Positions 36,971 through 45,652 of a stretch of 64,000 nucleotides of DNA are shown piece by piece; position 1 is the first letter of the stretch; every line of letters begins with the position of its first letter. Source of the DNA: JASSUD01 sp031963445 (GTDB lineage: Bacteria; Pseudomonadota; Gammaproteobacteria; Burkholderiales; Burkholderiaceae); the NCBI GenBank assembly GCA_031963445.1, contig JASSUH010000001.1, positions 1,116,001-1,180,000 of the forward strand, read 5' to 3'. The position numbers and the translations under genes were made by a program. The notes beneath the pieces are model-generated. The model was given only the letters and a program-made list of their open reading frames with translations. It did not search any database and was not told the origin of the DNA.

Positions 36971-37342
36971 ATGAGCACGATCCCATCTACGCCGGCTACC
37001 ATTAATAATGGAGTGGCATCATCACTTTCTTCGAATCTATCGTTGCTTTCTTCAAATATTGAGGAAAATTCGAACCAGCTTGAACTGTTGAAAAAAATGT
37101 TTGAAGGCGTGCGTAATACGTCGCTATCAAGCACTGTGAGCAATAAAGATAAGAGTGAAGGGCATGTAAATAAATTACAGCGTGTTAAAGATATTCTTGG
37201 TGAGCTTGAGGCAGCAGGGGGGCAGGAAAATCTTATCACTGAAGCAAAAGAAATAATCTCTTCCATAGAAGGAGATATAAAAAAGAATATCAGCAACGCA
37301 GAAGAATCTCTGAAATTTGCAGAGAAAAACTTTCCTGCATAA
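36971..37342 (+). CDS. Small Ser-rich coiled-coil protein, unknown
   Basis: A 123-residue protein with a Ser/Thr/Pro/Asn start (STIPSTPATINNG), a helical centre (NQLELLKKMFEGV) and a long helical end (ITEAKEIISSIEGDIKKNIS). No signal peptide or membrane segment. Size and composition recall secreted helical proteins, but no family is recognised. A candidate promoter lies upstream. Confidence 0.55.
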   Translation: MSTIPSTPATINNGVASSLSSNLSLLSSNIEENSNQLELLKKMFEGVRNTSLSSTVSNKDKSEGHVNKLQRVKDILGELEAAGGQENLITEAKEIISSIEGDIKKNISNAEESLKFAEKNFPA

Positions 37343-37879
37343 AGCTGCATTCTTTTTGTCTTTTTGACCGCTGCCTACAATTCATCCTGGTGTGGCCAAA
37401 CTTATTATATAGCTGCTTATTTATTTTTCTTAAAATAAATTTATTTTAGTTATTGATTAATTTGGCGAAAAATTAAAATTAAAAATAAAAATACAAAAGC
37501 TAGCTTAAAAAACCAACTATTTCTTCTTGAATAAATTATTAATTAAGATTGCTATCTTAGCGTCAGACAGGCTGAGCTCTAATAACTATTGACATCTCGC
37601 AAAGCTCGTTGATTGAGTAATTGGCAGCGGCTATATATGCTGCTGCTATTGATACCTTGATGTTTTTCTCTGTGTTTATATTCATCTATCCAGCCTATAG
37701 ATTATGGGGCTGTCAATAAGCTGAGAAACAAGAACAATCTAGGGAGGCGCTGAATTTCTTCGGGTGTTGTTCGTTTAGACTCTGTGGATTCAAAGTCTCC
37801 TAAGAACCTGTTTATCATCTTTTAAAAAGCCTGCTTCAGGTTGTTTGAAAGATCCCAAATAAAGGCTGTTGGTATGCAT

Positions 37880-37908
37880 GTTGGGGTTCGTACCTCACCC
37901 CAACCTAT
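37880..37908. repeat. GTTGGGG palindrome, copy 4 (inverted)
   Basis: GTTGGGGTTCGTACCTCACC then CCAACCTAT, with small changes in the loop. It faces copy 5. Confidence 0.8.
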
Positions 37909-37927
37909 GATTCTTTGGCATTTTTCA

Positions 37928-37955
37928 TAGGTTGGGGTGACGAAGGAACCCCAAC
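37928..37955. repeat. GTTGGGG palindrome, copy 5
   Basis: TAGGTTGGGGTGACGAAGGA then ACCCCAAC. With copy 4 it forms a larger inverted pair just 52 bp from the prlC stop. Confidence 0.85.
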
Positions 37956-38007
37956 ACAACCTGCTTTAAAAGATTTTGAACAAGCTCTAAGAAAAAAGAT
38001 GGCTTTT

Positions 38008-40119
38008 TTATGTAGTAACAGCAGACAACTGCTCATCACTCATCCCCTGATGCCGCAACAACGCATCGATAGTTGGCTTGCGGCCACGGAATGCTTGAAA
38101 TGAGCTGAGAGCACTGCGGCTGCCACCGACTTCTAGGATTTCTTTCAAGTAACGTGCGCCTATTTCTGAATTGAGTACGCTGCTTGATTGACCTTGCTGG
38201 CTTTGCTGTTGCGCAGCTTCTTCAAAGGCTGCGTAGGCATCGGCTGAGAGCACTTCGGCCCATTTGTAGCTGTAGTAGCCAGCTGCATAGCCGCCTGCAA
38301 AGATGTGGCTGAAGGTGTTTGGCCAGCGTGAGAAATCGGCTTGCGTAGTCACGTGATAGCGCGCGTTAGTTGCGTAAGCTAAGTCGGTAATGCTGGTTTT
38401 GCCTGCTGGCGTGAAGTCAGTATGCAAGCGCATATCAAACATCGAAAACACGATTTGTCGCAGGGTAGCGAGTCCGCTGTGAAAATTTTTCGCTGCGAGC
38501 ATTTTGTCAAAAAGTGCGCGCGGCAGCGGTTCACCTGTGTCAACGTGTGCGCTCAAGCTGCTCAACACATCCCATTCCCAGCAGAAATTCTCCATAAACT
38601 GCGATGGTAGTTCGACTGCATCCCATTCGACCCCATTCGTGCCCGAGACAGCTCTTTCATCGACACGTGTGAGCATATGATGCAAGCCGTGGCCGAATTC
38701 ATGAAAGAGTGTCATCACTTCGTCATGGGTAAAGCAAGCCGGTTTGTTACCCACTGGTGCTGAGAAGTTGCAAGTCAAATAAGTCGCAGGGGTCTGCAGC
38801 TCGCCATTGGCGCGGCGCCAGCGAGTACGTGCGTCATCCATCCATGCTCCACCACGTTTGCCTTCTCGTGCGTATAGGTCAAGATAAAACTGCGCGATAA
38901 GTTGATGGTTAGCATCATAGATTGCAAAAAAGCGCACATCAGGATGCCACACCGCTGCGTCAGCAGGCCGAATGTTCACGTTAAATAGCGCTTCGGTTAT
39001 TTTGAAAAGACCAGGTAATACGGTGCTTTCTGGGAAATATTGCTTTACCTCGTTCTCAGAAAACGCATAACGCGTTTGACGCAATTTTTCTGCAGTAAAT
39101 GCGATATCCCATGGAGCCAGCTCAGATAAACCCAGTTCACCTTTGGCAAATTCTTTAAGTTCTTGCCAGTCTTGCTCGGCATACGGGCGAGCACGTTGCT
39201 CAAGATCTTCTAAAAAGCCTATGACTTGAGCGGGGGACTCGGCCATTTTAGGCGCGAGCGAAACTTCAGCGAAGTTCTGATAGCCAAGCATCTGCGCTTC
39301 GCGCTTACGCAGCGTAAGCAGTTCTAGCATGATCTCAGTGTTATCCCACTCTGGTTTGCCTTGCGCATAGTCAGGCCCAAGTTCAGAAGCGCGCGTCGTA
39401 TAGGCACGATACATTGCTTCACGTAGCGGCCGATGTTCGGCGTATTGCAGAACAGGGAAGTAAGAGGGGAAGTGCAGTGTAAATTTCCAGCCATCTTTGC
39501 CATCTGACTGGGCAGCGGCACGTGCAGCTGCTTGCGCATCTTCAGGTAAACCTGCGAGTTCAGTCGCGTTGTCGATAAAGATTGAGTAGGCGTTGGTGGC
39601 ATCTAGCACTTGGTCAGAAAATGCTTTCGTCAGGTTTGCCTGGCGTTCCTGTAATTGCGCGAAGGCAGGTTTTTGTGCTTCATCAAGTTCAGCGCCGGAT
39701 AGACGAAAATCGCGTAGGGCATCGTCAAGAACCTTTTTGCGCGCCGCAGAGAGTTGTTGATAGGCTTCGCTCGCAGCGATAGCTTGATACTTTTTATAGA
39801 GGGCTAAGTTCTGTCCAAGACTAGTCCAAAATTCGGTCACGCGCGGTAGGTTTTCACCATAAGCTGCACGCAACTCAGGCGTATCGACCACCGCTTTGAG
39901 ATGGTAAACAATACCCCAAGCACGTGATAAAGGCTCAGTCGCTGCTTCTAGCGGCTCAATCACGTTTTCCCAAGACGGTACGTCAACTGCATTCACCTGC
40001 TCAACGGCTTGTTGTGCATGGGCCAGTAATAAATCGAGGGCAGGGGTAATGTGCTCTGCTTTAATTTCCGTAAAGCGCGGCAAATTAGAAAAATCAAGTA
40101 AGGGGTTATCAACTTTCAT
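38008..40119 (-). CDS. prlC: Oligopeptidase A (M3 metallopeptidase)
   Basis: A 703-residue cytosolic peptidase. The start is the ATG at 40119 (MKVDNPLLDFSNLPRFTEIK); an in-frame start 30 bases upstream adds an unlikely leader. The zinc motif is HEFGH in MTLFHEFGHGLHHML (about residue 470-480), with the distal Glu and LASQF/ELPSQFMENF segment following, as in E. coli PrlC. It degrades short peptides, including cleaved signal peptides. It is the first gene of the usual Burkholderia order prlC - folD - two-component pair - PDH, all transcribed left. Confidence 0.94.
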   Translation of the reverse strand: MKVDNPLLDFSNLPRFTEIKAEHITPALDLLLAHAQQAVEQVNAVDVPSWENVIEPLEAATEPLSRAWGIVYHLKAVVDTPELRAAYGENLPRVTEFWTSLGQNLALYKKYQAIAASEAYQQLSAARKKVLDDALRDFRLSGAELDEAQKPAFAQLQERQANLTKAFSDQVLDATNAYSIFIDNATELAGLPEDAQAAARAAAQSDGKDGWKFTLHFPSYFPVLQYAEHRPLREAMYRAYTTRASELGPDYAQGKPEWDNTEIMLELLTLRKREAQMLGYQNFAEVSLAPKMAESPAQVIGFLEDLEQRARPYAEQDWQELKEFAKGELGLSELAPWDIAFTAEKLRQTRYAFSENEVKQYFPESTVLPGLFKITEALFNVNIRPADAAVWHPDVRFFAIYDANHQLIAQFYLDLYAREGKRGGAWMDDARTRWRRANGELQTPATYLTCNFSAPVGNKPACFTHDEVMTLFHEFGHGLHHMLTRVDERAVSGTNGVEWDAVELPSQFMENFCWEWDVLSSLSAHVDTGEPLPRALFDKMLAAKNFHSGLATLRQIVFSMFDMRLHTDFTPAGKTSITDLAYATNARYHVTTQADFSRWPNTFSHIFAGGYAAGYYSYKWAEVLSADAYAAFEEAAQQQSQQGQSSSVLNSEIGARYLKEILEVGGSRSALSSFQAFRGRKPTIDALLRHQGMSDEQLSAVTT

Positions 40120-40282
40120 GAGCTTCCTAATGCGAAGATTGAGTGTCAAAGTGGAAAGGATGCGTTGCCTAATGTTTTATATGATATGGCCTGGCTACCT
40201 TCAGCGTGAGTTTAATTGGTTAGAGCTTTGTATCTGTTCACGATCTCTAAGCAGAAGGCGCTGAGAGGTGCTTGGTAGGCAT

Positions 40283-40311
40283 GTTGGGGTTCCTTCGTCA
40301 CCCCAACCTAC
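40283..40311. repeat. GTTGGGG palindrome, copy 6 (inverted)
   Basis: It lies in the prlC-folD gap with the long tail unit upstream (GTTCACGATCTCTAAGCAGA at about 40226), the reverse of the unit at 29252. Confidence 0.85.
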
Positions 40312-40381
40312 ATCAGTTGTACTGGCAGCAAAGGCACAACGCTACCAGGAGAATCCTAAATAGGTCTTAAGATTCGGTCAG

Positions 40382-41254
40382 TCAGGCTGCTGCGCTTTGT
40401 GATAGTTGATAGGCTCTCTCAGCGGCTTCTACTGTGTTGACTAGCAACATAGTAATAGTCATTGGCCCAACTCCACCTGGCACAGGAGTCAAATGGCTAG
40501 CCACCTGTTTTATTTCTTCAAAATCAACATCGCCGCATAGCTTGCCGTTTTCATCGCGGTTCATCCCTACATCAATCACCGTGGCGCCTGGTTTAACCAT
40601 ATCAGCCGTTAACGTATGGCGGCGGCCAGTGGCGACTACGACGATATCTGCCATGCGTGTATAGGTGGCGAGATTAGGCGTTTTACTATGGCATAGCGTG
40701 ACGGTAGCGTCTGCTTCAAGTAAAAGAAGCGCCATAGGCTTGCCCACGATATTCGAGCGACCAATGACGACAGCTTGCGCGCCCGAAGTGGGAATAGAGT
40801 AAGCCTCTAGCATTTTCATCACGCCATATGGGGTGCAGGGCCGAAAGCAAGGTTGTCCGGTTAACAGGGCACCTGCGTTTAACATATGAAAGCCGTCTAC
40901 ATCTTTCTCTGGCGAAATGGCAGCAATCACTTTATGACTATCAATATGCGCAGGTAACGGCAATTGCACCAGAATGCCGTGAATCGCCGGGTCTTGATTA
41001 AGTCTAGCAATACACGCAAGCAGTTCGGCTTCACTGAGCGTAGCGGGATAATGTTCACTTATCGAATGCAAGCCGTGCTCGTCGCAAGCGCGTGTTTTAT
41101 TACGTACATACACTTCACTAGCCGAATTATCGCCGACCAGAATCACCGCCAGCCCAGGCCGATATCCATGTTCGGCTAAGGCTTTCGCGCGCGTTGCAAC
41201 TTCGGTACGTAGTTTGTGGGAAAGGGTATTGCCGTTAATCAATTGAGCAGTCAT
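40382..41254 (-). CDS. folD: Methylenetetrahydrofolate dehydrogenase / cyclohydrolase
   Basis: A 290-residue bifunctional enzyme interconverting 5,10-methylene-, methenyl- and 10-formyl-THF. Signatures: EVYVRNKTRACDEHGL with the catalytic Lys, ILVQLPLPAHID, DVDGFHMLNAGAL, PCTPYGVMKMLE, the NADP loop VIGRSNIVGKPMA and the end TPVPGGVGPMTITMLL. Normal length for the family. Confidence 0.96.
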   Translation of the reverse strand: MTAQLINGNTLSHKLRTEVATRAKALAEHGYRPGLAVILVGDNSASEVYVRNKTRACDEHGLHSISEHYPATLSEAELLACIARLNQDPAIHGILVQLPLPAHIDSHKVIAAISPEKDVDGFHMLNAGALLTGQPCFRPCTPYGVMKMLEAYSIPTSGAQAVVIGRSNIVGKPMALLLLEADATVTLCHSKTPNLATYTRMADIVVVATGRRHTLTADMVKPGATVIDVGMNRDENGKLCGDVDFEEIKQVASHLTPVPGGVGPMTITMLLVNTVEAAERAYQLSQSAAA

Positions 41255-41386
41255 GGCTGAACATTAGAGAAGGAGGTGACTGAAAGAAATGCAGAATAAA
41301 TCGCGAGTAAGAAATGCTGATGCAGGCAACCTATTAATGGTTGCCGTAACGCATGACATCGATCTCGGTTTATTCAACGTTTCCTT

Positions 41387-41489
41387 AGAATTTGTTTAGG
41401 GTCTTCCTAGTGGTCTTGCGCCACCGCAGACAGTACAAGACGTACGGCAAGGCGGCGCAAGGGCGCTAGGGAGACCCTAAACAAATTCT
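41387..41489. repeat. 103-bp palindromic mini-element (AGAAY-TGTTTA type), copy 1
   Basis: The ends AGAATTTGTTTAGGGTC and GACCCTAAACAAATTCT are exact inverted repeats, and the interior is also largely self-complementary (GCGCCACCGC.../GGCGGCGCAAGG). Located in the gap between folD and the response regulator. Confidence 0.85.
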
Positions 41490-41524
41490 AAAATTCAAAA
41501 TTATACGCGTGTGGCCTTACAGCG

Positions 41525-42142
41525 TTATTTTCTGCTCAGGACTAGTCGCATCAAATCAGCGACCGTATTGACGTTTAGCTTTTCCATCAAATTAGCGCGA
41601 TGGGCTTCAACGGTTTTGATACTGATATTCAGGTCATCAGCAATTTGTTTATTCAAGCGTCCCGCAATGACTTTTTCTAACACTTGTTGTTCGCGGTTAG
41701 TCAGCTTGCTTAAGCGTCTGTCGGTAGCGTGCTGTTGTCGGACGGCACTGGATTCGTTGCGCGCTTTTTCTAACGTGCGCTCAATCAATGCGAGTAGATT
41801 GGTTGCATCGAAAGGCTTCTCAATGAAATCCATTGCGCCTTTTTTCATGCTGGAAACAGCCATTGGCACATCGCCGTGACCCGTGATAAAGATGGTCGGT
41901 AGATGGACGTCACTGGCGATTAATTTTTCTTGCAACTCTAGCCCACTCATGCCTTCCATCCTAACGTCCAGGATCAGACAGCCAACTTGAATCGGCTCAT
42001 AAGCGGCTAAAAATTCTTCTGCACTAGCAAAGCAGCGCACTTGATATTGATGTGCCTCAAGTAGCCAGCGCAACGAATCTCGAACGGCTTCATTGTCATC
42101 TACTACAAAAATAGTTTCGCTAAAAATGGTGTTACTTTCCAT
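41525..42142 (-). CDS. FixJ/LuxR-type response regulator
   Basis: A 205-residue regulator. The receiver domain has the acidic pair D15-D16, the phospho-acceptor D59 (LILDVRMEGMSG) and the Lys in FIEKPF. The output domain is a LuxR-type HTH (LTNREQQVLEKVIAGRLNKQ, SIKTVEAHRANLMEKL). It pairs with the sensor kinase next to it. Its place before the PDH genes suggests it controls them or respiration; that is by analogy of gene order. Confidence 0.9.
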   Translation of the reverse strand: MESNTIFSETIFVVDDNEAVRDSLRWLLEAHQYQVRCFASAEEFLAAYEPIQVGCLILDVRMEGMSGLELQEKLIASDVHLPTIFITGHGDVPMAVSSMKKGAMDFIEKPFDATNLLALIERTLEKARNESSAVRQQHATDRRLSKLTNREQQVLEKVIAGRLNKQIADDLNISIKTVEAHRANLMEKLNVNTVADLMRLVLSRK

Positions 42143-42261
42143 AAATTCTCAAATGATTCCGTCTAAAAATTTTCTTAGTCTCCTATGAGTATTTTCTTAT
42201 ATATGAATCAGGCGGCATAAACTATAGATAAACAACTGATATGTCCAAAAAATTTTCTTGG

Positions 42262-44703
42262 TTACTTCTCAGGTGCGGTAATCGGTAGGCTAAAACAGAA
42301 AGTACAGCCTTTAGCCAGACTATCTTTCTCAGCATTGTCTTCAACCCAAAGTCGGCCATGGTGCGCTTCGATAATTGAGCGGCAGATATTTAACCCCATC
42401 CCCATGCCATCAGGTTTAGTGCTGTAAAAAGGTGAAAAAATCATCTCTATTACCGCTTTGTTAATGCCTGGCCCTTGGTCGATCACGCTAATAAAAACCG
42501 AATCATTCTCAACCCGTATCACAAGGCGTATCACCGCGTCAGCTTCAAAAAATGGGCTGCTATACATGGCTTCGGCTGCATTCTTTAAAAGATTAATCAG
42601 CACTTGCTCGATGAGTACCGGGTCAACATATAGGGTAGGGGGATGCGTACATATATCCGTGACAATGCGAATACCATGTTTGCGTGTCTCAAGTTCGGCT
42701 AAACCAATGGCATCGGCGACGATGTCCATAATTTTTGCTTCTTGACGCCGCGGCTCACTACGCTGCACAAATTCTCGAATACGCTTAATAATCATGCCCG
42801 CGCGCATGGCTTGATACGCAGTTTTTTCTAACGCAGGAAGTAGTTTTTCAGACTGTGTTACGCCAGCTTTAATCAGCGCAACGGTGCCAGAGCAATAGTT
42901 ATGAATGGCGGCTAATGGTTGATTCAATTCATGGGCGAGGGATGAGGCCATTTCGCCCATCGTGACTAAACGACTGGTGAACTGTAGCTTTTCTTCTTGT
43001 TGTCTGGACTCTTCTTGCGCCTGCTTGCGTACCGTGATATCGGTCGCAATTTGCATTTGCACCAAATGGCCATCTGTCCATTGGATATTTTGGCACCGTA
43101 CTTCAAACCATTTTTGTATGCTTTCTACATAAACCTCGCTCGCGTTTACGGTATTTTCAGCTAATGCTGGAGCAGCTGGCGAGGGATATCCATGAGGATG
43201 GTTTTGCTCTCTAAAGTTCGGTCGATAATTGCTATATCCCCCTGCCAATTTGAGATGGCCTGTGGGCTGCATACCGAATAAACGGCAGTAATAACGATTC
43301 GCAAAGAGCAGCTTAGTTTTGTCTGCAGCCAGCACGGAAACCGCTGCGTCTAAGCTTTCGAGCACAGTAGTAAATTGTGCCCGTGCTGCTGCCAATTCTT
43401 CTCTAATGCTTTTTGATTCAGTGATATCGGTCAGTGCGCTAATCCACCCAGCTTGTTGGCCAGCACTGTCGATCAATGGCCATACGTAGGCGGATACGTT
43501 AAATGGCATGCCATCTTTGTGAAACAGCCGAAGCTCAAGGCCTTTTCCTTGGGGAAAAAATCCTTTTCTTAAGATTTGCTCCATGTATTGTTGCATTTCG
43601 GCGCAATTTGCTTCATCTGGCCAATAGGGATACGGTGGTTCTTGCCGTAAAAGCTCGCTTTCACTCCACCCGACCATCCGGCAAAAAGCATGATTGACGT
43701 GAATCATGCGTGCCTGCATATCGATCACGCGTATGCCGATTAGCATGGAATTTTCTAGCGCGCGCCTAAACGCTGTTTCTGCATATAAGGCTTGCCGTGC
43801 TTCATGGCTCTGGCGCCCATATCTCCATAAACTCCATAGATTCCATAAAACAAAGCAGCAAAGCCCGGCGACCAGCCAAGCTAATGTATTGTTAATTAAA
43901 TGAGAGGCAGGCTTCTTACGGGCTTCAGCATGGATAACAATTTCTTCACCCAGAATAGGAAGGGGTAATTCATAAGATAAAGAATGTTGCCAGGGCAGCA
44001 GGTAAGACGAGAAGGAGTGAGTGTTTTTTTGTTTCTTAACAATCGAGAAGGTGTAATTTGCCATCACCTCAGATGGCAATTCATAAGTCGCAAGTCGTTT
44101 AACCGAATAAACCGTCGCCAGTGTGCCGAGAAAAGTACGGCCTCGATAAATCGGAATATGTAGCGTGAAATAAGCTTTGCTAATGTCGTTACGATGTGAC
44201 AACGAATAGATTTGGCGTCCGCTTAAGCGGGCTTCATCAAAAGTCGTGCGTAGCATGCTGTCAATTTGTTTGCGTAGCCTAATTAATGGCGCTTTAGCGT
44301 TTGCGTTAGAAGTAGGCATCCAGTATGGCTGGCCGGTCTTATCAAGTCTATTAATAAAAAGGATGGCCGGATAAGCCCGCAAGATTTCGGCGGCAGTTTG
44401 TTTGCCACTATTTTCTTTGTTAGGCTCTGAACCAATATGGCGCGCAAGTTCAGACAACTGATCCTGGGTAGTTCCTAAAGTCAGTAAGACTTGCTGCTGA
44501 GCCAAACTGGTATGGCGATATAAAGTCTGTCGCTGTTCTTGTTGCTCACGCAGACGAAGCGTCCAAAAAATCAACCCCATCACAAGCAAGAAGACAATGG
44601 TTGAGATTAAAGGGGCAAGTAAATAGGCGTGCGCACGCTGCTGTTTGTGGAACAAACAATTTTGTGAGACTTCGGCGATAGACGGGGTACGTTTAGCACC
44701 CAT
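42262..44703 (-). CDS. PAS-domain sensor histidine kinase (FixL/DctB-like)
   Basis: An 813-residue membrane kinase; the ATG at 44703 is preferred to a GTG at 44742. An N-terminal membrane segment (LLAPLISTIVFLLVMGLIFW), a ~240-residue periplasmic domain and a second segment (LAWLVAGLCCFVLWNLWSLW) are followed by two PAS domains, the phospho-acceptor His in SSLAHELNQPLAAIHNY, and the ATPase boxes INLLKNAAEAM, DQGPGI and GMGMGLNICRSIIEAHHG. It would phosphorylate the adjacent FixJ-type regulator. The ligand is unknown; no haem-binding His is obvious in the PAS domains. Confidence 0.9.
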   Translation of the reverse strand: MGAKRTPSIAEVSQNCLFHKQQRAHAYLLAPLISTIVFLLVMGLIFWTLRLREQQEQRQTLYRHTSLAQQQVLLTLGTTQDQLSELARHIGSEPNKENSGKQTAAEILRAYPAILFINRLDKTGQPYWMPTSNANAKAPLIRLRKQIDSMLRTTFDEARLSGRQIYSLSHRNDISKAYFTLHIPIYRGRTFLGTLATVYSVKRLATYELPSEVMANYTFSIVKKQKNTHSFSSYLLPWQHSLSYELPLPILGEEIVIHAEARKKPASHLINNTLAWLVAGLCCFVLWNLWSLWRYGRQSHEARQALYAETAFRRALENSMLIGIRVIDMQARMIHVNHAFCRMVGWSESELLRQEPPYPYWPDEANCAEMQQYMEQILRKGFFPQGKGLELRLFHKDGMPFNVSAYVWPLIDSAGQQAGWISALTDITESKSIREELAAARAQFTTVLESLDAAVSVLAADKTKLLFANRYYCRLFGMQPTGHLKLAGGYSNYRPNFREQNHPHGYPSPAAPALAENTVNASEVYVESIQKWFEVRCQNIQWTDGHLVQMQIATDITVRKQAQEESRQQEEKLQFTSRLVTMGEMASSLAHELNQPLAAIHNYCSGTVALIKAGVTQSEKLLPALEKTAYQAMRAGMIIKRIREFVQRSEPRRQEAKIMDIVADAIGLAELETRKHGIRIVTDICTHPPTLYVDPVLIEQVLINLLKNAAEAMYSSPFFEADAVIRLVIRVENDSVFISVIDQGPGINKAVIEMIFSPFYSTKPDGMGMGLNICRSIIEAHHGRLWVEDNAEKDSLAKGCTFCFSLPITAPEK

Positions 44704-45465
44704 AGCTGTATAAAAAGTAGTGATTAAATTAAGGTAGAGCACAGCAACTAAAAAAATCTCTGCATAACTTTTTGGGTGGGGTTATGCAGAGATTTTTATT
44801 GAGACAAATAATAAATTAAATAGAAGATTGAGTTTTTTTTGCGCGCAAACGGCAGTTATTTTGACTTTATCAACTCCCGTGCAGCATGAGATTTTCTGAT
44901 TGGAAAAATTTCTTGCTCCGCCAAATAGGCTCTTTTTGCAATTCAAAAAATTATTTAATAGCGAGAGGAAAGCATTGGGTGCTACTGTGCCGGCATCAAA
45001 GGCATTCCTTGCTATGGAATTATTCAGCGCTTCCTTGAAGTGATTATGCAAAAACTCCTTAGCTTATCGATAATCTTGGCTAATGAAATGCGACGCTTAA
45101 GTGTGCTAATGAGCACGCTTTTAAAATAACAATCTGTAATGCGAAGGCGACAGAATATACTCGAAATCTTAACTCAATGCGTATATGCTCCGGTTTTTTC
45201 TAGATTTTGGGTTAATTCAAGCTTTTCCAATATCTATTGGAAGAACTATCTCGCTGAATAAACTGGGGGCGACAGGACAAGCAGCGGTAACATTCTCGCC
45301 GTATTAGTTATGCTAGCGAGCCATGACACTCCTTGCTTCCAGACTTATTCAGCCTCTTGCTAACTTGAGAGAAGGGCATGTCTTTACTGCTAATACCTGT
45401 ACGGTAAAAAGCACGAAGCCATCTATCTCTAACTCAGGTAAACTTCCCATAATTTTGAGATTAAA
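44704..45465. other. Long intergenic region upstream of aceE
   Basis: It separates the leftward kinase from the rightward PDH genes, so it must hold both promoters. It is littered with mini-element ends: TTATTCAGCGCTTCC at about 45021, and an old copy from CTCGCTGAATAAACTG at about 45251 to CTTATTCAGCCTC at about 45356. No gene is supported. Confidence 0.5.
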
Positions 45466-45594
45466 GAAGCGCTGAATAACGTAGACAATCAGTCGGGAGC
45501 AAGGCATGCCTTTGCTGCCAGTACAACTAGTACCTAATGTAAAAGAGGGAGGCCTTAGTGATCTTCCTGCCGCTCCCGATTTATTCAGCGCTTC
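45466..45594. repeat. 129-bp mini-element with GAAGCGCTGAATAA ends, copy 1
   Basis: The terminal inverted repeats are a perfect 14-mer (GAAGCGCTGAATAA / TTATTCAGCGCTTC). The interior shares GGAGCAAGGCATGCC and CCTGCCGCTC with the copy at 53503. It ends 58 bp before aceE, so it lies within the promoter or leader of the PDH genes. Confidence 0.85.
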
Positions 45595-45652
45595 CAGAGC
45601 ACTCCATTTTTTAGGTTGGACTAGACTAACTAAGTATTTATAGGAGAGGAAA

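Larger units (their letters stand above)
37343..38007. other. Intergenic region with palindromes and mini-element pieces
   Basis: AT-rich, with no gene seen. Around 37730-37755 a GAGGCGCTGAATTTCTTCGG piece recalls the mini-element end. AAGAACCTGTTTATCATCTT at about 37801 is the outer end of the composite palindrome also seen at 48469. Two GTTGGGG palindromes follow. Confidence 0.55.

Noticed and set aside
44782..45051. A minus-strand 89-residue protein
   Set aside because: No ribosome binding site, atypical composition, and it overlaps mini-element ends in the aceE upstream region.
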